Origin: Heterohyrax brucei
Lineage: Eukaryota; Chordata; Mammalia; Hyracoidea; Procaviidae
Length of the DNA stretch: 64,000 bases
NCBI GenBank assembly: GCA_028571685.1
Contig: CM053143.1
Location: 51,639,208 to 51,703,207, forward strand
Reading direction: 5' to 3'
Numbering within the stretch: the first letter of the stretch is position 1; each line of letters opens with the position of its first letter. Shown piece after piece: positions 44,779 to 56,203 of the stretch. The notes beneath the pieces are model-generated. The model saw only the letters and a list, made by a program, of their open reading frames with translations, searched no databases and was not told where the DNA came from. A program made the position numbers and the translations under genes.

Positions 44779-45309
44779 TTAGGTCTGCAAACTTAATCGT
44801 TCCAAGTGCTACATACCACATCGCTATCACTACAGTTACTTTTGAAGTACTCCTCTCAGTAAGCTATGCACCAACAACAGTGCCTAGTCCACCCTTCAGT
44901 GCAACTTTGGAACTCTTTCTGGAATGGGCATTGTGCATGGTGGCAAGTTTGCAAACTTAATTGTATAGTTGTCTGTGAGGGAGTTTTTAGCCACTAAACA
45001 AATAACTGGATTGGAACACCCTCCCTACTCACCTGATCTGGCCGTCAATGGCTTTTTTCTTTACGTGAAGATAAAGGAAGTACTGAAAGGAAGACATCTG
45101 GATGACATTCAGGACATCAAGGGTAGTACGACAACAGCTCTGATAGGCATTCCAGAAAAAGAGTTTCAAAATTGCTTTGAAGGGTGGACTAGGGGCTTGC
45201 ATCAGTGCATAGCTTCCCAAAGGGAGTATTTTGAAGGTGACTGTAGTGATAGTCAGCAGTGAGGTATGTAGCACATGGAACAATTAAGTTCGTGGACTTG
45301 TGAGACCTT
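44779..45309 (+). mobile_element. Mariner-type element, palindromic copy 3 (best preserved)
   Basis: The open frame 44969-45262 (97 codons) reads VREFLATKQITGLEHPPYSP, LKGRHLDDIQDIKGSTTT and a final YFEGD: the C-terminal part of a mariner transposase. This includes the PPYSPDLA block before the third catalytic aspartate, whose usual 'DFF' context reads 'NGFF' here. The left arm (44779-about 44935) is the inverse of the right arm (about 45145-45309), giving 'TAGTCCACCCTTCAGTGC' facing 'TTGAAGGGTGGACTAGGG'. The outer ends are inverted: 'AGGTCTGCAAACTTAATCG' and 'AATTAAGTTCGTGGACTTG'. Confidence 0.78.
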
Positions 45310-45386
45310 GTATGAGGCAGTTTTACTCGGTCCTACAGGGTTGCTATGAGTTGAAATTGACTAGACAGCAATGAGTTTGTTTTTTC
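45310..45386 (+). mobile_element. AfroSINE 3' fragment
   Basis: 'GCAGTTTTACTCGGTCCTAC' through 'GACTAGACAGCAATGAG'. It abuts the mariner end. Confidence 0.8.
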
Positions 45387-45389
45387 ATT

Positions 45390-46358
45390 AGGCCTGTTGA
45401 ATTATTATTATGGCCCCTGAATCAGGAGACAGCTTAAATTAACCAAGTGGACATGTGGAATCTGAGGTGGATTTGAATTTGTCTTTCTGTGATGTTGCCT
45501 GGCCTGAGGAATCTTGGTCTTGTACCTTCTTCTTGGACTCATTCGATTACATCTTGTCAGTTTACATTTACACATGCTGTTTATTTTTCACAGATGAACA
45601 CATGAAGAGGCACATTCAGCAGATGTCAGCTTTCACCCTCAGCAGCAGCTTCTTCTGTCTCCCCACTACTTCCCCATGAAATGTAGAAGATAACCAGGCC
45701 AGATGAACAAATGTGGAAGGAGGACATGACTGGCAGTTTACCTGTTGGTTGATCTGCATTTCTTGTCTTTGAAATTAGGAGATAAGAATTATTTGCAGAT
45801 TTAGGCCGGGCTTGCCAAGGACAGCAGAGAGTGATTACAGATGAAGGAGAAGGTGTTGTCAGCTTGAGAGGGTTCCACATACTCTCACTTGTAGTATTTA
45901 TAAATAGAGTGAGCTGCCGCTGGTATTCAGGGATCACAAGTGATTACAGAGACAATAATTGTGCTGAAAAGTGCTTTTTCTATTTTGTACACTGTTGCTT
46001 TAATTGCAATATTTACCTGTAAAAAACGAGTAAATCTAAAGGTTTATTGTTTGTTATAGAAATATAGTGCATATTCTCAAGAGGGGGGCAATCTGGTATT
46101 TGCAGTTATTCAATGCATTTTCATATGTATATATGAAATAAATTATGTATAACTATCTATCTATATATATGCATAAATTCACTTAATCCCGATGAAAGTT
46201 TCATGAGGTATGGAAAATACTATTTTTCTGATTTTCTTCTGAAAGAAAAGTATGGCTCAGTGGAGTAAAACATCTCATCCAAGAATCAGAACTAAAATTC
46301 AAACGTAGTTCTGTGCCCTCTGAGGCACATCATACTACAGCAATAACTGTTCCTGACT
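45390..46358. other. Unassigned DNA
   Basis: There is an AT-rich simple stretch (TATCTA/TATA) at about 46125-46175. No exon or repeat was recognised. Confidence 0.4.
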
Positions 46359-46359
46359 C

Positions 46360-46568
46360 AGTTATCCAGTTGCCACTGAGTTGATTCTGACCCATAGCAA
46401 CCTCATGTATGTCAGAGTAGAACTAAACTCCACAAGGTTTTCTATGGCTGACTCTACAGAAATAGAGCATCAGGCCTTTCTTCCAAGGTACCTCTGGATG
46501 GATTCAAGCTGCCAAACTTTCAGCTAGCAGCCAAATGTGTTAACTTTTTGTACCACCCAGGGACTCCA
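46360..46568 (-). mobile_element. AfroSINE, long subfamily
   Basis: 'GTTGCCACTGAGTTGATTCT' at the tail, 'CTATGGCTGACTCTACAG' in the middle, 'TTTGTACCACCCAGGGACTC' at the head. Confidence 0.82.
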
Positions 46569-46948
46569 ACTCAGTTACAGTAGTTTATAATTTTAGGAGG
46601 AGAAATCTCTCTCTTGCAAAAGGTTAACTTACTCTCATTTAGTAGTAATAAAAATGCATATGCTGCTATACGGATGGCTCTTGTTATTTTGATTTTTTGC
46701 TTACTGAAGTTAAAAAAAGGAAATTATCCTCCAGATCTTTTTTTCTTTTGGGTGTGTACAAGATATGGGTTATTTTTTTAAAAAATGGAGGTGATTCTGA
46801 AGACAATGGATCAGTGTCAAGAACTAGTGACAGAGAGGCGAGGTTGACAGTTACAGGAGCAGGATGACAAAAGGCCTAGACCATGGTGGTGGCAGGAAAA
46901 TGGAGAGGCATTTCCAAGAAATATTTGAGAGGAATTGCTATAAGTTTA

Positions 46949-47110
46949 GAAACCCTGGTGCCACAGTGGTTAAGTACTATGGCTGCTAACCAAAAGATAG
47001 GCAGTTTCAATGTTCTAGGCACTGCCTGGAAACTTTGTGGGGGCAGTTCTATTCTGTCCTAAAGGGTTTATATGAGTCAGAATTGACTCAGACAATGGGC
47101 TTGGTTTTGA
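46949..47110 (+). mobile_element. AfroSINE
   Basis: Complete: 'AAACCCTGGTGCCACAGTGG' to 'GACAATGGGCTTGGTTTTG'. Confidence 0.9.
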
Positions 47111-48588
47111 GTTTTTGATGATAAATCGAGTTTAAGGAGAACGGAAGGAGGAAGAGTCAAAGTTGACTCTGTAGTTTTCAATCTTCTAAAAGAAGTAGCT
47201 AATTTAGTTTGTAAGTATCCTTGATGGTATGAAAGTAGGATAGAATGGATCAATAAGCCTGATCTGGACATAAGAAGACAGCAGAGATATACAGTACAGG
47301 ATTAGATTCTTCCCTGTGTGATTTGTTCTATAACTTTTTCTGTTAGAGCCACAGCTACAGTATAGACAGGATTTGAAAAAAAAATTAAAATTTGATAGAT
47401 CGATTCATGTAACTATTCACTTGGAACTGGCAAATGCTCTAAATTGAATCAGTTAGCAAGTACTGTACTATTACCTTTCCCAGTGACTGATTTAAAGTAA
47501 GTAGATCGTAGGGGAAAGGAGGTAATACTAGATAGTTTCTGGCTTAGGGAATGTTAGGACAGGGCATCTATTCACATTTTCATTCTCAAGAAACTCAGAT
47601 TCTTGGACCATGATTATCCTAGCCTAGTGCAGATACTATTTTTAAATGGACAATGGACTCATGATATGACTTGCTATTATTGCTATTTTTTGGGGGGGAG
47701 CACAGTGTTAAATTCAGGCTGAGCAGGACCCTACATGTATGTTTTGTGGCTACAGACAAAGCAGTACAGGGAATTTCCTTTCATTCAGTTTCCAGGGCAT
47801 TTCTGGGAAATCAGACGATGAAGCTTACCCCAGGACATTGTTCTATGGCCAAGCCCAGTGTTCACGTATTCTCATTTGGGGAATCTTCAATAAGCTGTTG
47901 CTTTTGTGCACAAATTTCCCACTGAAGATATTTTTACCCTTTTTCTAAGATGTTGGCATTGGAAGAATGTATTAGAATAGTGACCTCAGTTATGAGAGGT
48001 TACCCAGAGCTGAAGATTTGAGTTTTTGTTTTAAGGTTGCTGTGTATTTAAGCATCTAAGATGACTTAATTGTGTAGATTTATGCCTTTCTCTGTGGAGG
48101 GGTAATTCCTTTTGATCTTTTGAGGAAAAAGAGATGCTTCAAAACCTCCCAGTGGTTTCTTTGGGTTTCAGAACAGGTAAGGGAGATACAGGAGGTAAAC
48201 TTAGCTCAATTTACCAACAAGAAAGCTATGATCTTTGACCTGGAGAAGTTAAAAAAGTTACTCAAAGTCTGACAAGAAGTCAATTGTCCTGCTGAAATGA
48301 GGACCCCAGAGAACAATCTCCGGCTACTTCTGTTCATTTACTAAGCGATTAGCTTTTGCGGAGGTGTAACACCAACCTTGAAAACATCTAATGATATTTC
48401 AGCAGATTTGGAATGGTTGTGAAAGATAAGGAAGAAAACTTTCAAACTTCCCTTTGTGTTTGAAGCAAGAATACGACATTAAGGAAGGAAAAGGACTAGG
48501 TGATGGTTAGAGTTAGGTGTCCTTTTGGCTAGGCCATAAATCCCAGTAACTCAGCAGATGTTACGTAGTCATTCTCCATTCTGTGATC
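47111..48588. other. Unassigned, mostly unique DNA
   Basis: No repeat or exon with support was recognised. Frames at 47671-47948 overlap each other and lack splice sites. Confidence 0.4.
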
Positions 48589-48589
48589 T

Positions 48590-48880
48590 TATATTAGCAG
48601 CTAATCAGTTGAAATCAGAGTTTCCTTGGGGGTGTGGCCTGCTTCCCTCATATATAGATGTTCCGGCAAAGCTTGCTCTCGCTTGATCTGCACTGGAGTC
48701 ATCATTCTGACTTCTGGTTCTTGAGACATGAGCCAACGGGCAGCTGACTGACACGATCATTTTGGGTTTGTTAGTCCCCACAAACACAGGAGTCAAGACA
48801 TGCCTGAAGCCTGATGCCTGACCCATGAATCTGGGACTTGCCAGCCTCTGCAACCGTCTAAGTCATTTCCCCGTGTTACA
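48590..48880 (+). repeat. LTR-like fragment
   Basis: 'TGCCTGACCCATGAATCTGG' and 'GACTTGCCAGCCTCTGCAAC', then 'AGTCATTTCCCCGTGTTAC', resemble the end part of a MaLR-class LTR from memory. The limits are uncertain. Antisense frames of 77-82 codons are shadows. Confidence 0.4.
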
Positions 48881-49537
48881 AAAGTCCTACTCATGGACAA
48901 CTGGTATTTGGCCTTTAACGTTATACAAATTTGCCCTCTTTTTGAAATGACTGAACCAACTCCTACTCCAGCAAATTCCACTATCACAATCACCTTCATC
49001 TGCTGCATGTACAGCTTTTGAATCATTCAAGAGACTTAGAGCCTGTTCTGGCACTAAAGCAAGGCTAAATGAGCACTGTATGCACTTGTGGCCACTTACC
49101 TACAAATCTCACTTAAAGGCACAGTTAGGAACAGTCTCTTTCATAACCTGGGGACTGCCTGTTTACAGTGGTTTTGTTCCTATAGAGAATGCAGCCTAAG
49201 GCAGACTATAACAATTTTTCTTTTTGTTTCTTCTTTGCCTGTACTAGTTGTTTATAAAACAGTTGCTTTCCTCACCTTTTTATTCTCTATACTATTTCAA
49301 GGCCCTGTAACATTTACTTAATTTGAGATCTTCCAAATAAATGGTTTACATAACATGGGATCATAGCCAGGCAAGTGCTGTCGAGTCAGATCCAATAGGG
49401 AGAAGGTGAAGACGAGGTAGACACCTAGAACTTCTTTCGAAGGAAGGTATCATAGTGGGAAAAGAATAGAATTTTGGGAGAAGTTCTTATTTCAGAGTGT
49501 GGTTGTACTAGCACATCTTCTCTCTCTCCCAACAGAA
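48881..49537. other. Unassigned DNA
   Basis: Nothing was recognised. A short piece 'GCAAGTGCTGTCGAGTCAGA' at about 49370 hints at a tiny AfroSINE/RTE tail remnant. Confidence 0.35.
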
Positions 49538-49698
49538 CCAAATCCAAACCATTTGCTGTTGGGTCAATTTCTAACTCATAGTGACCTTAAAGGATACAGA
49601 AGAACTGTCTTATAGATAGGGTTTCCAAGAAGTAGCTGGTGGATTTGAGCTGCTGACCTTTTGGTTAGCAGCCAAGTTCTTAAATGCCACCAGGGCTT
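49538..49698 (-). mobile_element. AfroSINE
   Basis: 'GACCTTTTGGTTAGCAGCCA' and 'GGTTTCCAAGAAGTAGCTGG'. A few bases are missing near the head. Confidence 0.88.
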
Positions 49699-50027
49699 AT
49701 CACCTAACTTGGTGGCAACTGAACAACCTAATTCTCTAGGAGATGAACACTTTTAGGAATCATGTAAATATTTTTTACCAAAATTACTGACAATTGTTTT
49801 ATCTACATTTTTGTTATTTTGTTGTTGTTTTCAAGAGAACTTGCAGAGTAACAATCCAAATTTATTCTAATTATCTTTCATTCCTTTCACTGGCATCTTC
49901 AGTGACAGAGCCAGAATGGTTTGATCTATGTATTCAACTATTTATCTGAGATCTGAGAGCTAGATAAGTTCATGTCTCTAGCCAATATTTCTGTTTTTCC
50001 TGATAGATACTAATTTTTCTCTTCTTA

Positions 50028-50395
50028 CCAACGATTGTTAGTTGCCACCTTGTCAGCTCTGACTCACGATGACCTCATACACAACAGAATGAAAATGTAC
50101 CATCTTCATGATCGTTGATACATTTAATTCCATTGTTGTAGCCCCTGCACATTTTGAGTGCCTTCTAAACTATGGGCTCTGTACTGGCCCTATACTGGAC
50201 AGCATTCTGTTGGGATCCACAGAGTTTTCATTGGTTATTTTTCCTAATCTCTCTTAGCCTGGAAGCTCCCCTGGAAGCTTTTGACCATGGGTGAGCCTGC
50301 TGATATTTGAAATACTAATGGTATAGCTTCTCTAGTCGTAGCAACACACAAGCCACCACAGTACAACGGACTGACAGAATGGGTGGCCGTTCTTT
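50028..50395 (-). mobile_element. Short RTE-derived element joining 3' and 5' ends
   Basis: The left side is RTE tail ('GTTAGTTGCCACCTTGTCAG', 'CACAACAGAATGAAAATG'). The right side is RTE 5' sequence ('AGCCTGGAAGCTCCCCTGGA', 'CACACAAGCCACCACAGTAC'), as at 11900-12025. The middle 3 kb is gone. It is either an internal deletion or a SINE-like non-autonomous form. Confidence 0.7.
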
Positions 50396-50489
50396 ACTAA
50401 GTCCAAGTTGCTAGAGACTCTCAAAGATTAACAACCTCTGTCTTCCTCTTAAATTGTTACAAAGGAATGTTTACATTCTTCTAATTATA

Positions 50490-50610
50490 CATTGGAGCTC
50501 TGGTAGTGTAGTGGTTAAGAACTACAGCTGCTAACCAAAAGGCTAGCAGTTCGTATCTGTCCTATAGGGTCACAATGAGTCAGAATTAACTCAGTGGCAA
50601 CAGGTTTTTG
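50490..50610 (+). mobile_element. AfroSINE with internal deletion
   Basis: The head 'GTAGTGTAGTGGTTAAGAAC' runs to 'GGCTAGCAGTTCGTATC', then directly 'TGTCCTATAGGGTCACAATG'. About 40 bp of the middle are missing. Confidence 0.87.
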
Positions 50611-50614
50611 AAAT

Positions 50615-51670
50615 TGTACAACGCTGTGCTGTGCAGCAGGGCATGTTGTCCTCTGACTCAGACTTAATTTTTTATTCATTCTCAGCTTTCCTTCCTTTCT
50701 TTACATTCTCTTGTCTTTCTTCATCAATTATTCATTGAACTTATTATTCTAGAACCATAGTCTAGTTATCTAAAATATTTGCACACACAACCCCGTCCCA
50801 AAATACTCATTTATATGTACAATAAGATAGACAAATGGAGACTAAAAAGGAAAAGATAAAACTAAATATCCTAAATAGAAATTCTAACATTTGCATCTTT
50901 TATACATGAAGCACAGGAACATCAGGGCAGTGCATAGTGAATAGTCCTTGGTGTCCACTGAATTCCAGAAAGACCCTGGGTTATATTACATATTGTGGCT
51001 GATGAAAATATTACCCGTAGTGGGCCCCCCAATGTACTAACATAATTTCTATTCAGGTTTGTGGCAGTTTTCTGTGTGCACTTAAAATTGAGATGATGCT
51101 CTCAAATATTACTACTGTTCTATACCTATAGGGCTAAAGTGCTTTCAGAAAAGGCTTTTCAATTTTCTTGTGTTTGAAAAACATAAAATGAGGTGATGAC
51201 TGGCAAATAAGGACACGCCTGTTTAATATTAAGATGATGACAGAACAACAGCCCAGGTATTCCAAGTCTAAGTTGCTAGGCACCTTGCCCTCACGGCCAT
51301 ATGAGTATAATGATGTATTGTCAGCCTTAGATGAAGTACAAAAGAGTTATTAGACTTTGGAGTCCATCTGCCACCTGTGCAAAGGAAACAATTGAACTAA
51401 CACTGGCTGCGCTTTACTTTTTTTTTTTTTTTTTTGCCACCTTAATTATAGTTCATCTGGACTCTGTACATACTTGTTGTCTTGAGAAGAACATTTTCCA
51501 GGACTGGAAGTATGCAGAGTGAGAGCTGAAGGTAAGAGGATTGAGGTAGAGTTTGCAGTTAGAACTTGGGGGAATGTGATCGCTGGGGAGTCTCCCAAGC
51601 AATCAAACGAGCTCCACAGGTTAACCACAGTTAATGTTGCCTCACCTGAACACCCAAACTATTTTCTCCC
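50615..51670. other. Unassigned DNA with a weak exon-like segment
   Basis: At 51452-51531 a segment follows a poly-T tract and 'CACCTTAATTATAG' and precedes GTAAGA. One frame reads HLDSVHTCCLEKNIFQDWKY before a TGA, so it could only be a terminal or non-coding exon. The rest is unassigned. Confidence 0.3.
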
Positions 51671-51673
51671 AAA

Positions 51674-51816
51674 CAAAAACCTACCCTGTTGCCATGAAGT
51701 ACATTCCAACTTGTAGTGACCCTATAGGACAAGGTGGAACTGCCCTATAGGATTTCCAAAGAGCGCCTGGTGAACTACAACTGCCGACCTTTTAGTTAAC
51801 AGCTGTAGCACTTGAA
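51674..51816 (-). mobile_element. AfroSINE, head truncated
   Basis: 'GACCCTATAGGACAAGGTGG' and 'GCCGACCTTTTAGTTAAC'. It ends before the box A region. Confidence 0.85.
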
Positions 51817-51819
51817 AAA

Positions 51820-52540
51820 CTTTTTTACAGAGCTTTTCAATTAAATCTTGGTGCTGATTTTTGTTTTTAAACATTTTGTGAGTGTATGCATGATTTTTGT
51901 TTCAATGGTTATGTCAGGGTTTATCTTTTTTTGAAAGGTAGAAATTACAGATAAACAATCTTTTCTTTCATCTTGATATACTTCCCTGTTTTAGATAGTC
52001 ACCAGCACCATCTTTCGTGCTGAGGTACACCTTTTGTGGAAGACTTGTTAATGCACAAAGTGACATGGGCATAGTAGGCATGCAGGAAGGCTGCAGGTGG
52101 TGAGCATCTCCTTGTGGGCCAGCTGTAACATCATTCCTTTCTCTTCAGCCAGTTTGAGACTCTTTAAGGTTACTATATCAAAAATAAAAGGTGCTGTTCT
52201 AAGAATATGTCAATCTCCTAGAACTTAAAAGAAAACATTGCAAGAGTCTCCCACTAACTGTTAATTTACAAATGCTTTCACTGTGTCCTGACTGGCTTTT
52301 TCTTATGCTGGGCAAATAGAACTGTCAAGAAATTTTGGACATTATGCTGAAAGCAAAACATTCTTATTGCATTATCTGAAACTCCTCACAGTCTCCACTG
52401 TAGTAATAAATATATTCTTTCCTTTTGGGTATGATTTTGTGTTTTGCAAACCTGAAAGCCCTAAGGGACAAATTTTGGTTTCTAAATAAGCATATATTTG
52501 AGAAACGTGTACAAACCATTTGCAAGGAGTCTAGGCTGAG
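51820..52540. other. Unassigned DNA
   Basis: Nothing was recognised. Confidence 0.4.
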
Positions 52541-52542
52541 AA

Positions 52543-52748
52543 TGGATTCCCTGGTTGGTGTAATGGTTAAACACTCAGCTACTAACTAGAAGTCTGGCAG
52601 CTTGAATTAGCTCAAAGGTGCCACAGAAGAAAGACCTGGAAATCTACAGCAAAAATATCACAGTCACTGAGTACCCTATAAAGCACAGTTCTACCCCGAA
52701 ACATATTGATGTCACCATGAGTTGAAATATGCTTGACAGCAACTTTTT
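52543..52748 (+). mobile_element. AfroSINE, long older subfamily
   Basis: 'GATTCCCTGGTTGGTGTAAT', 'GACCTGGAAATCTACAGC' and 'CCATGAGTTGAAATATGC'. A T-rich tail begins at about 52744. Confidence 0.77.
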
Positions 52749-52937
52749 TTTGTATAGGTGACAATGTGTACTCTATGTTCAGTGTTGGTGTGTCTAACTT
52801 CCATTATTTTTATAGGCAAAAAATTTATTTGGAAAATTGGTTGTTTATTTTAATATGCAGTTCCATCCCGCAAACTAAGAAATTGAATTTAAAATTAACA
52901 TTTGTCAGTACTGACTGACTTGCTTATAGTACTAAAA

Positions 52938-53090
52938 AAACTCAGCATCAGGGGGTTAATTCTAATTCACAACGGCCCTGTAGGCTGGAGTAGAACTGCC
53001 CCGTAGAGTTTCCAAGGAGCTTCTGGCAGATTTGAACTAATGACCTTTTGGTTAGCAGACATAGCACTTAACCACTATATCACTAGAGTG
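52938..53090 (-). mobile_element. AfroSINE
   Basis: 'CCCGTAGAGTTTCCAAGGAG' and 'TTAACCACTATATCACTAG'. A long A run follows (53105-53126) with 'ACCAAACCCACTGCC', which may be the tail of another truncated SINE. Confidence 0.85.
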
Positions 53091-53319
53091 TCTTTGCCTA
53101 TGATTAAAAAAAAAAAAAAAAAAAAATCCAAAAAACCAAACCCACTGCCTTTCAGTGGATAATGGTAAATAATGGCCTTGGTCTGTCTTTGGTTTTAACG
53201 AGCTGCTGTTTAAGGCAGTAGTCAGAGGATTGAAAGGATGCAATTAGAGCATGTTAGTATTTCCTCAAATCATCAGCTCATTAGAGTCATCTGGGCCTCA
53301 TCTTCTAGTAATTTGGGTT

Positions 53320-53500
53320 CAGAATTCCTGATGACACAGTGGTTAAGAACTTAACTACTTACTAAGAGGTCAGTGGTTCAAAACCACCAGCTTCTCAGGG
53401 TGAGAAAAACGTGGCAGTCTGCTTTCTGTAAGTATTCTAGCCTTAGAAACCCTATGAGGTAACTGTAAGCAAGAATCAACTTGATGGTTTTGAGTTTTAA
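53320..53500 (+). mobile_element. AfroSINE, long older subfamily
   Basis: 'TGACACAGTGGTTAAGAAC' and 'GCAAGAATCAACTTGATGG'. The middle 'GAAAAACGTGGCAGTCTGCT' is shared with 54360-54400. Confidence 0.75.
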
Positions 53501-53504
53501 GGGG

Positions 53505-54070
53505 CAAACTGGGAGTTTTTATTCTCTATCACACCGAAAATCATAGAAAATTAGAGCTAGAAAGTAATTTAGAGCATATTTGGCCTGAGCCCCTTATTAA
53601 AAAGAAAATATTTTAAAATATTAAAAATAAAATCTATTTTAGCCATAAGTTAGAAAAGTGATGCTGAAAAGAAAAAGAGGAGAAAATTAAAAATCATTAC
53701 TGTCTATTCTCATCACCCAGAGATAACTGAGGTTTTCCTTCCTTCTCTTAAGAATGTATTTCTTTAAAAAGTAATAGCACAATTGTATATAAATGTGTAT
53801 TTACATATATCTGTTTATGACCTATTATTTTCACTTACTATCTTGGGAATATTTCCATGTCATTAAAAATGCTCTTGTGTAGTGTTATGGATCCAGCAGT
53901 TTGGCTTTACCTCAATTACTTTATTTCCTATTGTTGATCACTTAGTTTATGTTCCTTCCCCCTCCTCCCCTATTATGAACGATGCAGAGATTAACATCCT
54001 GGCTGAAAAACGTTTGTTCACATCCTTGAGTGTTTTCTTAGAAGAAGTCCCAGAAGATGAATTTCTGGCA
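53505..54070. other. Unassigned DNA
   Basis: AT-rich. Nothing was recognised. Confidence 0.4.
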
Positions 54071-54295
54071 GTATAGGATAATGGCTAGCAGCATGGACTC
54101 TGAGTTATATAGCCTGCATTTGTATTTAGATTTCACCATTTATTGGTTGTTCAAACTCAGACAAGTTTAGTGCCTCAGTTTCCTCTTATGTCAAGTCAGG
54201 TTAATTGTAGTATCTAATTCGCAAGATCATTGTGAGGATTAAATGAGCTAATGCATGTAAAAAAGCATCTAGAACACTGTAGGGGGCCAAGTAAA

Positions 54296-54634
54296 AGCCA
54301 TGGTAGTATAGTGGTTAAAGTGCTGGGCTACTAACCAAAATGTCAGTGGTTGGAATTCAGCAGCCATTCTTTGAGAAGATATGACAGTCTGCCTCCATAA
54401 AGGTTAAGCAATAGCTGGTTGATCTGGATCCTTGGGGAAGGGAAAAAGAAGATCAGAGAAAAAAACCTAAGGCCATGTTGCTGCAGCTTGCTAGTCAACC
54501 TCAATTCAGCCAAAGGTCGAGGCCAGAGGGCTTGTGGCCAAGTAGACGTTGGGAAACCCTATAGGGTCCAGAATAATATAGATATGGAATTGTTTTATAG
54601 ATATGAAATTGACTCAGTGACAGTGAGTTTTTGT
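54296..54634 (+). mobile_element. AfroSINE, long subfamily, with about 120-bp insert
   Basis: The head is 'GTAGTATAGTGGTTAAAGTG' and the end 'GAAATTGACTCAGTGACAG'. Between them 'GCTGGTTGATCTGGATCCTT' to about 54540 is foreign to the family and of unknown origin. Confidence 0.75.
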
Positions 54635-54697
54635 TTTGGGGTTTATGGAATACCACCACAACCACCATCACCACAAACAAACAAACAAACAAAAAAC

Positions 54698-54856
54698 CTA
54701 AACCTGTTGTGGTCCAGTTGATTCCAACTCAAAGAGATCCTATATGACAGAGTAGAACTGCCCCATAGAATTTCCAGAGAATGACTGCTAGATTCAAACT
54801 GCCGACCTTTTGGTTAGCAGCTGTAGCACTTAACTACTATGCTACTAGGGTTTCCT
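54698..54856 (-). mobile_element. AfroSINE
   Basis: 'CCTGTTGTGGTCCAGTTGAT' to 'CTACTAGGGTTTCC', preceded by AAAC repeats (54670-54695). Confidence 0.9.
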
Positions 54857-54916
54857 TATGGCACACAGTAAGAGTTAAATATTGGCTATTATTATTCTGG
54901 CACTAAGATTATGTAG

Positions 54917-55128
54917 GACATGGGGGTGGTGGTGCAAGGGGTTAATACAATCTAACTGCTGACGTATGTTGAAGGTTCAAGTCCTCCCAGAGGTGCCTTG
55001 GAGAAAAGTCCTGGTGATCTACTTCCAAATACTCAGTCACTGAGAGCACTATGGAGCATATTTGGACTCTGGCACACAGAAAGGTTCCGTAAGTTACAAC
55101 GAATTAGATGGCAACTTTTTGTTTTTGA
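54917..55128 (+). mobile_element. AfroSINE, long older subfamily
   Basis: 'GGTGGTGCAAGGGGTTAATA', 'GTCCTGGTGATCTACTTCC' and 'ACGAATTAGATGGCAAC'. Confidence 0.78.
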
Positions 55129-55129
55129 A

Positions 55130-56042
55130 GTCTGTTTACATTTAGGGCTTTTTGAGTTTAATTGCCAATTTTCTCTCCAGAAAGGCTGTAATATGAATGT
55201 TGCCCCTGAAATGTTTAGAGTCCTTTTCCTTACATCTTCACTAACATTACCAAACCTTTTCATTTTTAGATGAAGAAGCTGAGATGCAATGAGATAAAGC
55301 TCTTTGGCCCAGGTTTCACTGACAGACACTGACAGAATCTGGACTCAACTACAAAGCACAACTAAAAAGAGTTGTTCTTATCAAGGTTCTTGATGAAGGA
55401 CATTACCTGTGTACATTTTAATGCACCTTGTTTAGCAGAAGTGGTTTGAGTTAAGCCTTTTTGCCGTTTAACAGTGCAAGTCTGGGAACGATAGACCAAA
55501 AAAGGCATCATACTTCAGTGGGATATGTTGTTAACTTATTGTAACTTATTTTTCTCTCACAGTTGTAGATTGGCCTTTATTAATCTTTATACGTAAAAAA
55601 CTCTGAAGTGTACAAAGTTCACTTACAAACGTTTTGTTCTTCGAAACTGAAAATAAAGGTGGGCTTTATTGATGTGTCACTAGAGGGCACTCTGACACTG
55701 CAAGTTTTCAAATCGTTCTGTTGGGAGAAGAAATTCTGTAGGCTCATTTTTTTACCTCAGTGAAGATTTTTGCTGGTGATCAGACACGCATAATCAAATA
55801 TAGAACATTTAAGAGGTGCATAGAAACTGAAATAAATCTGTGTTTGAGCTGATCTGGAGGCTACCCTGTTTTGATGACAGGAAAACCCAAGTTTCAGGAC
55901 CTTTTAAAATATGAAGATGGTATGTTTTGATCGACTTTCCTTTTAGTTCAAGATAATACTCTACATTTGGGACTTTTTTTTTTTTGTTTTGCTCCTCTGG
56001 AATACTTGGTGCTACAGTTAAACTTGTAAGCATTACCACATA
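55130..56042. other. Unassigned, mostly unique DNA
   Basis: Nothing was recognised. A 98-codon minus frame at 55033-55329 overlaps a SINE and is a shadow. Confidence 0.4.
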
Positions 56043-56203
56043 GCATTAAATCCATCGTGATCTAGTTGATTCTGACTCACAATGACCCTACAGGACAGAG
56101 TAGAACTGCTTCATAAAGTCTCCCAGGAGTGCTTGGTGGATTCAGACTGCTAACTTTTTGATTAGCAGATGCGGCTCTTAACCACCATGTCACCACGGTT
56201 ACC
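56043..56203 (-). mobile_element. AfroSINE
   Basis: 'GATTCTGACTCACAATGACC' to 'CACCACGGTTACC'. Complete. Confidence 0.9.

Larger units (their letters stand above)
54075..54895 (+). repeat. MIR split by two AfroSINEs
   Basis: The MIR body (54075-54288: 'GCCTCAGTTTCCTCTTATG', 'GTGAGGATTAAATGAGC', 'GAACACTGTAGG') stops. The expected MIR end 'GCACACAGTAAGAGTTAAAT' then 'TTGGCTATTATTATT' resumes at 54857-54895. The SINEs at 54296 and 54698 lie between. Confidence 0.78.
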
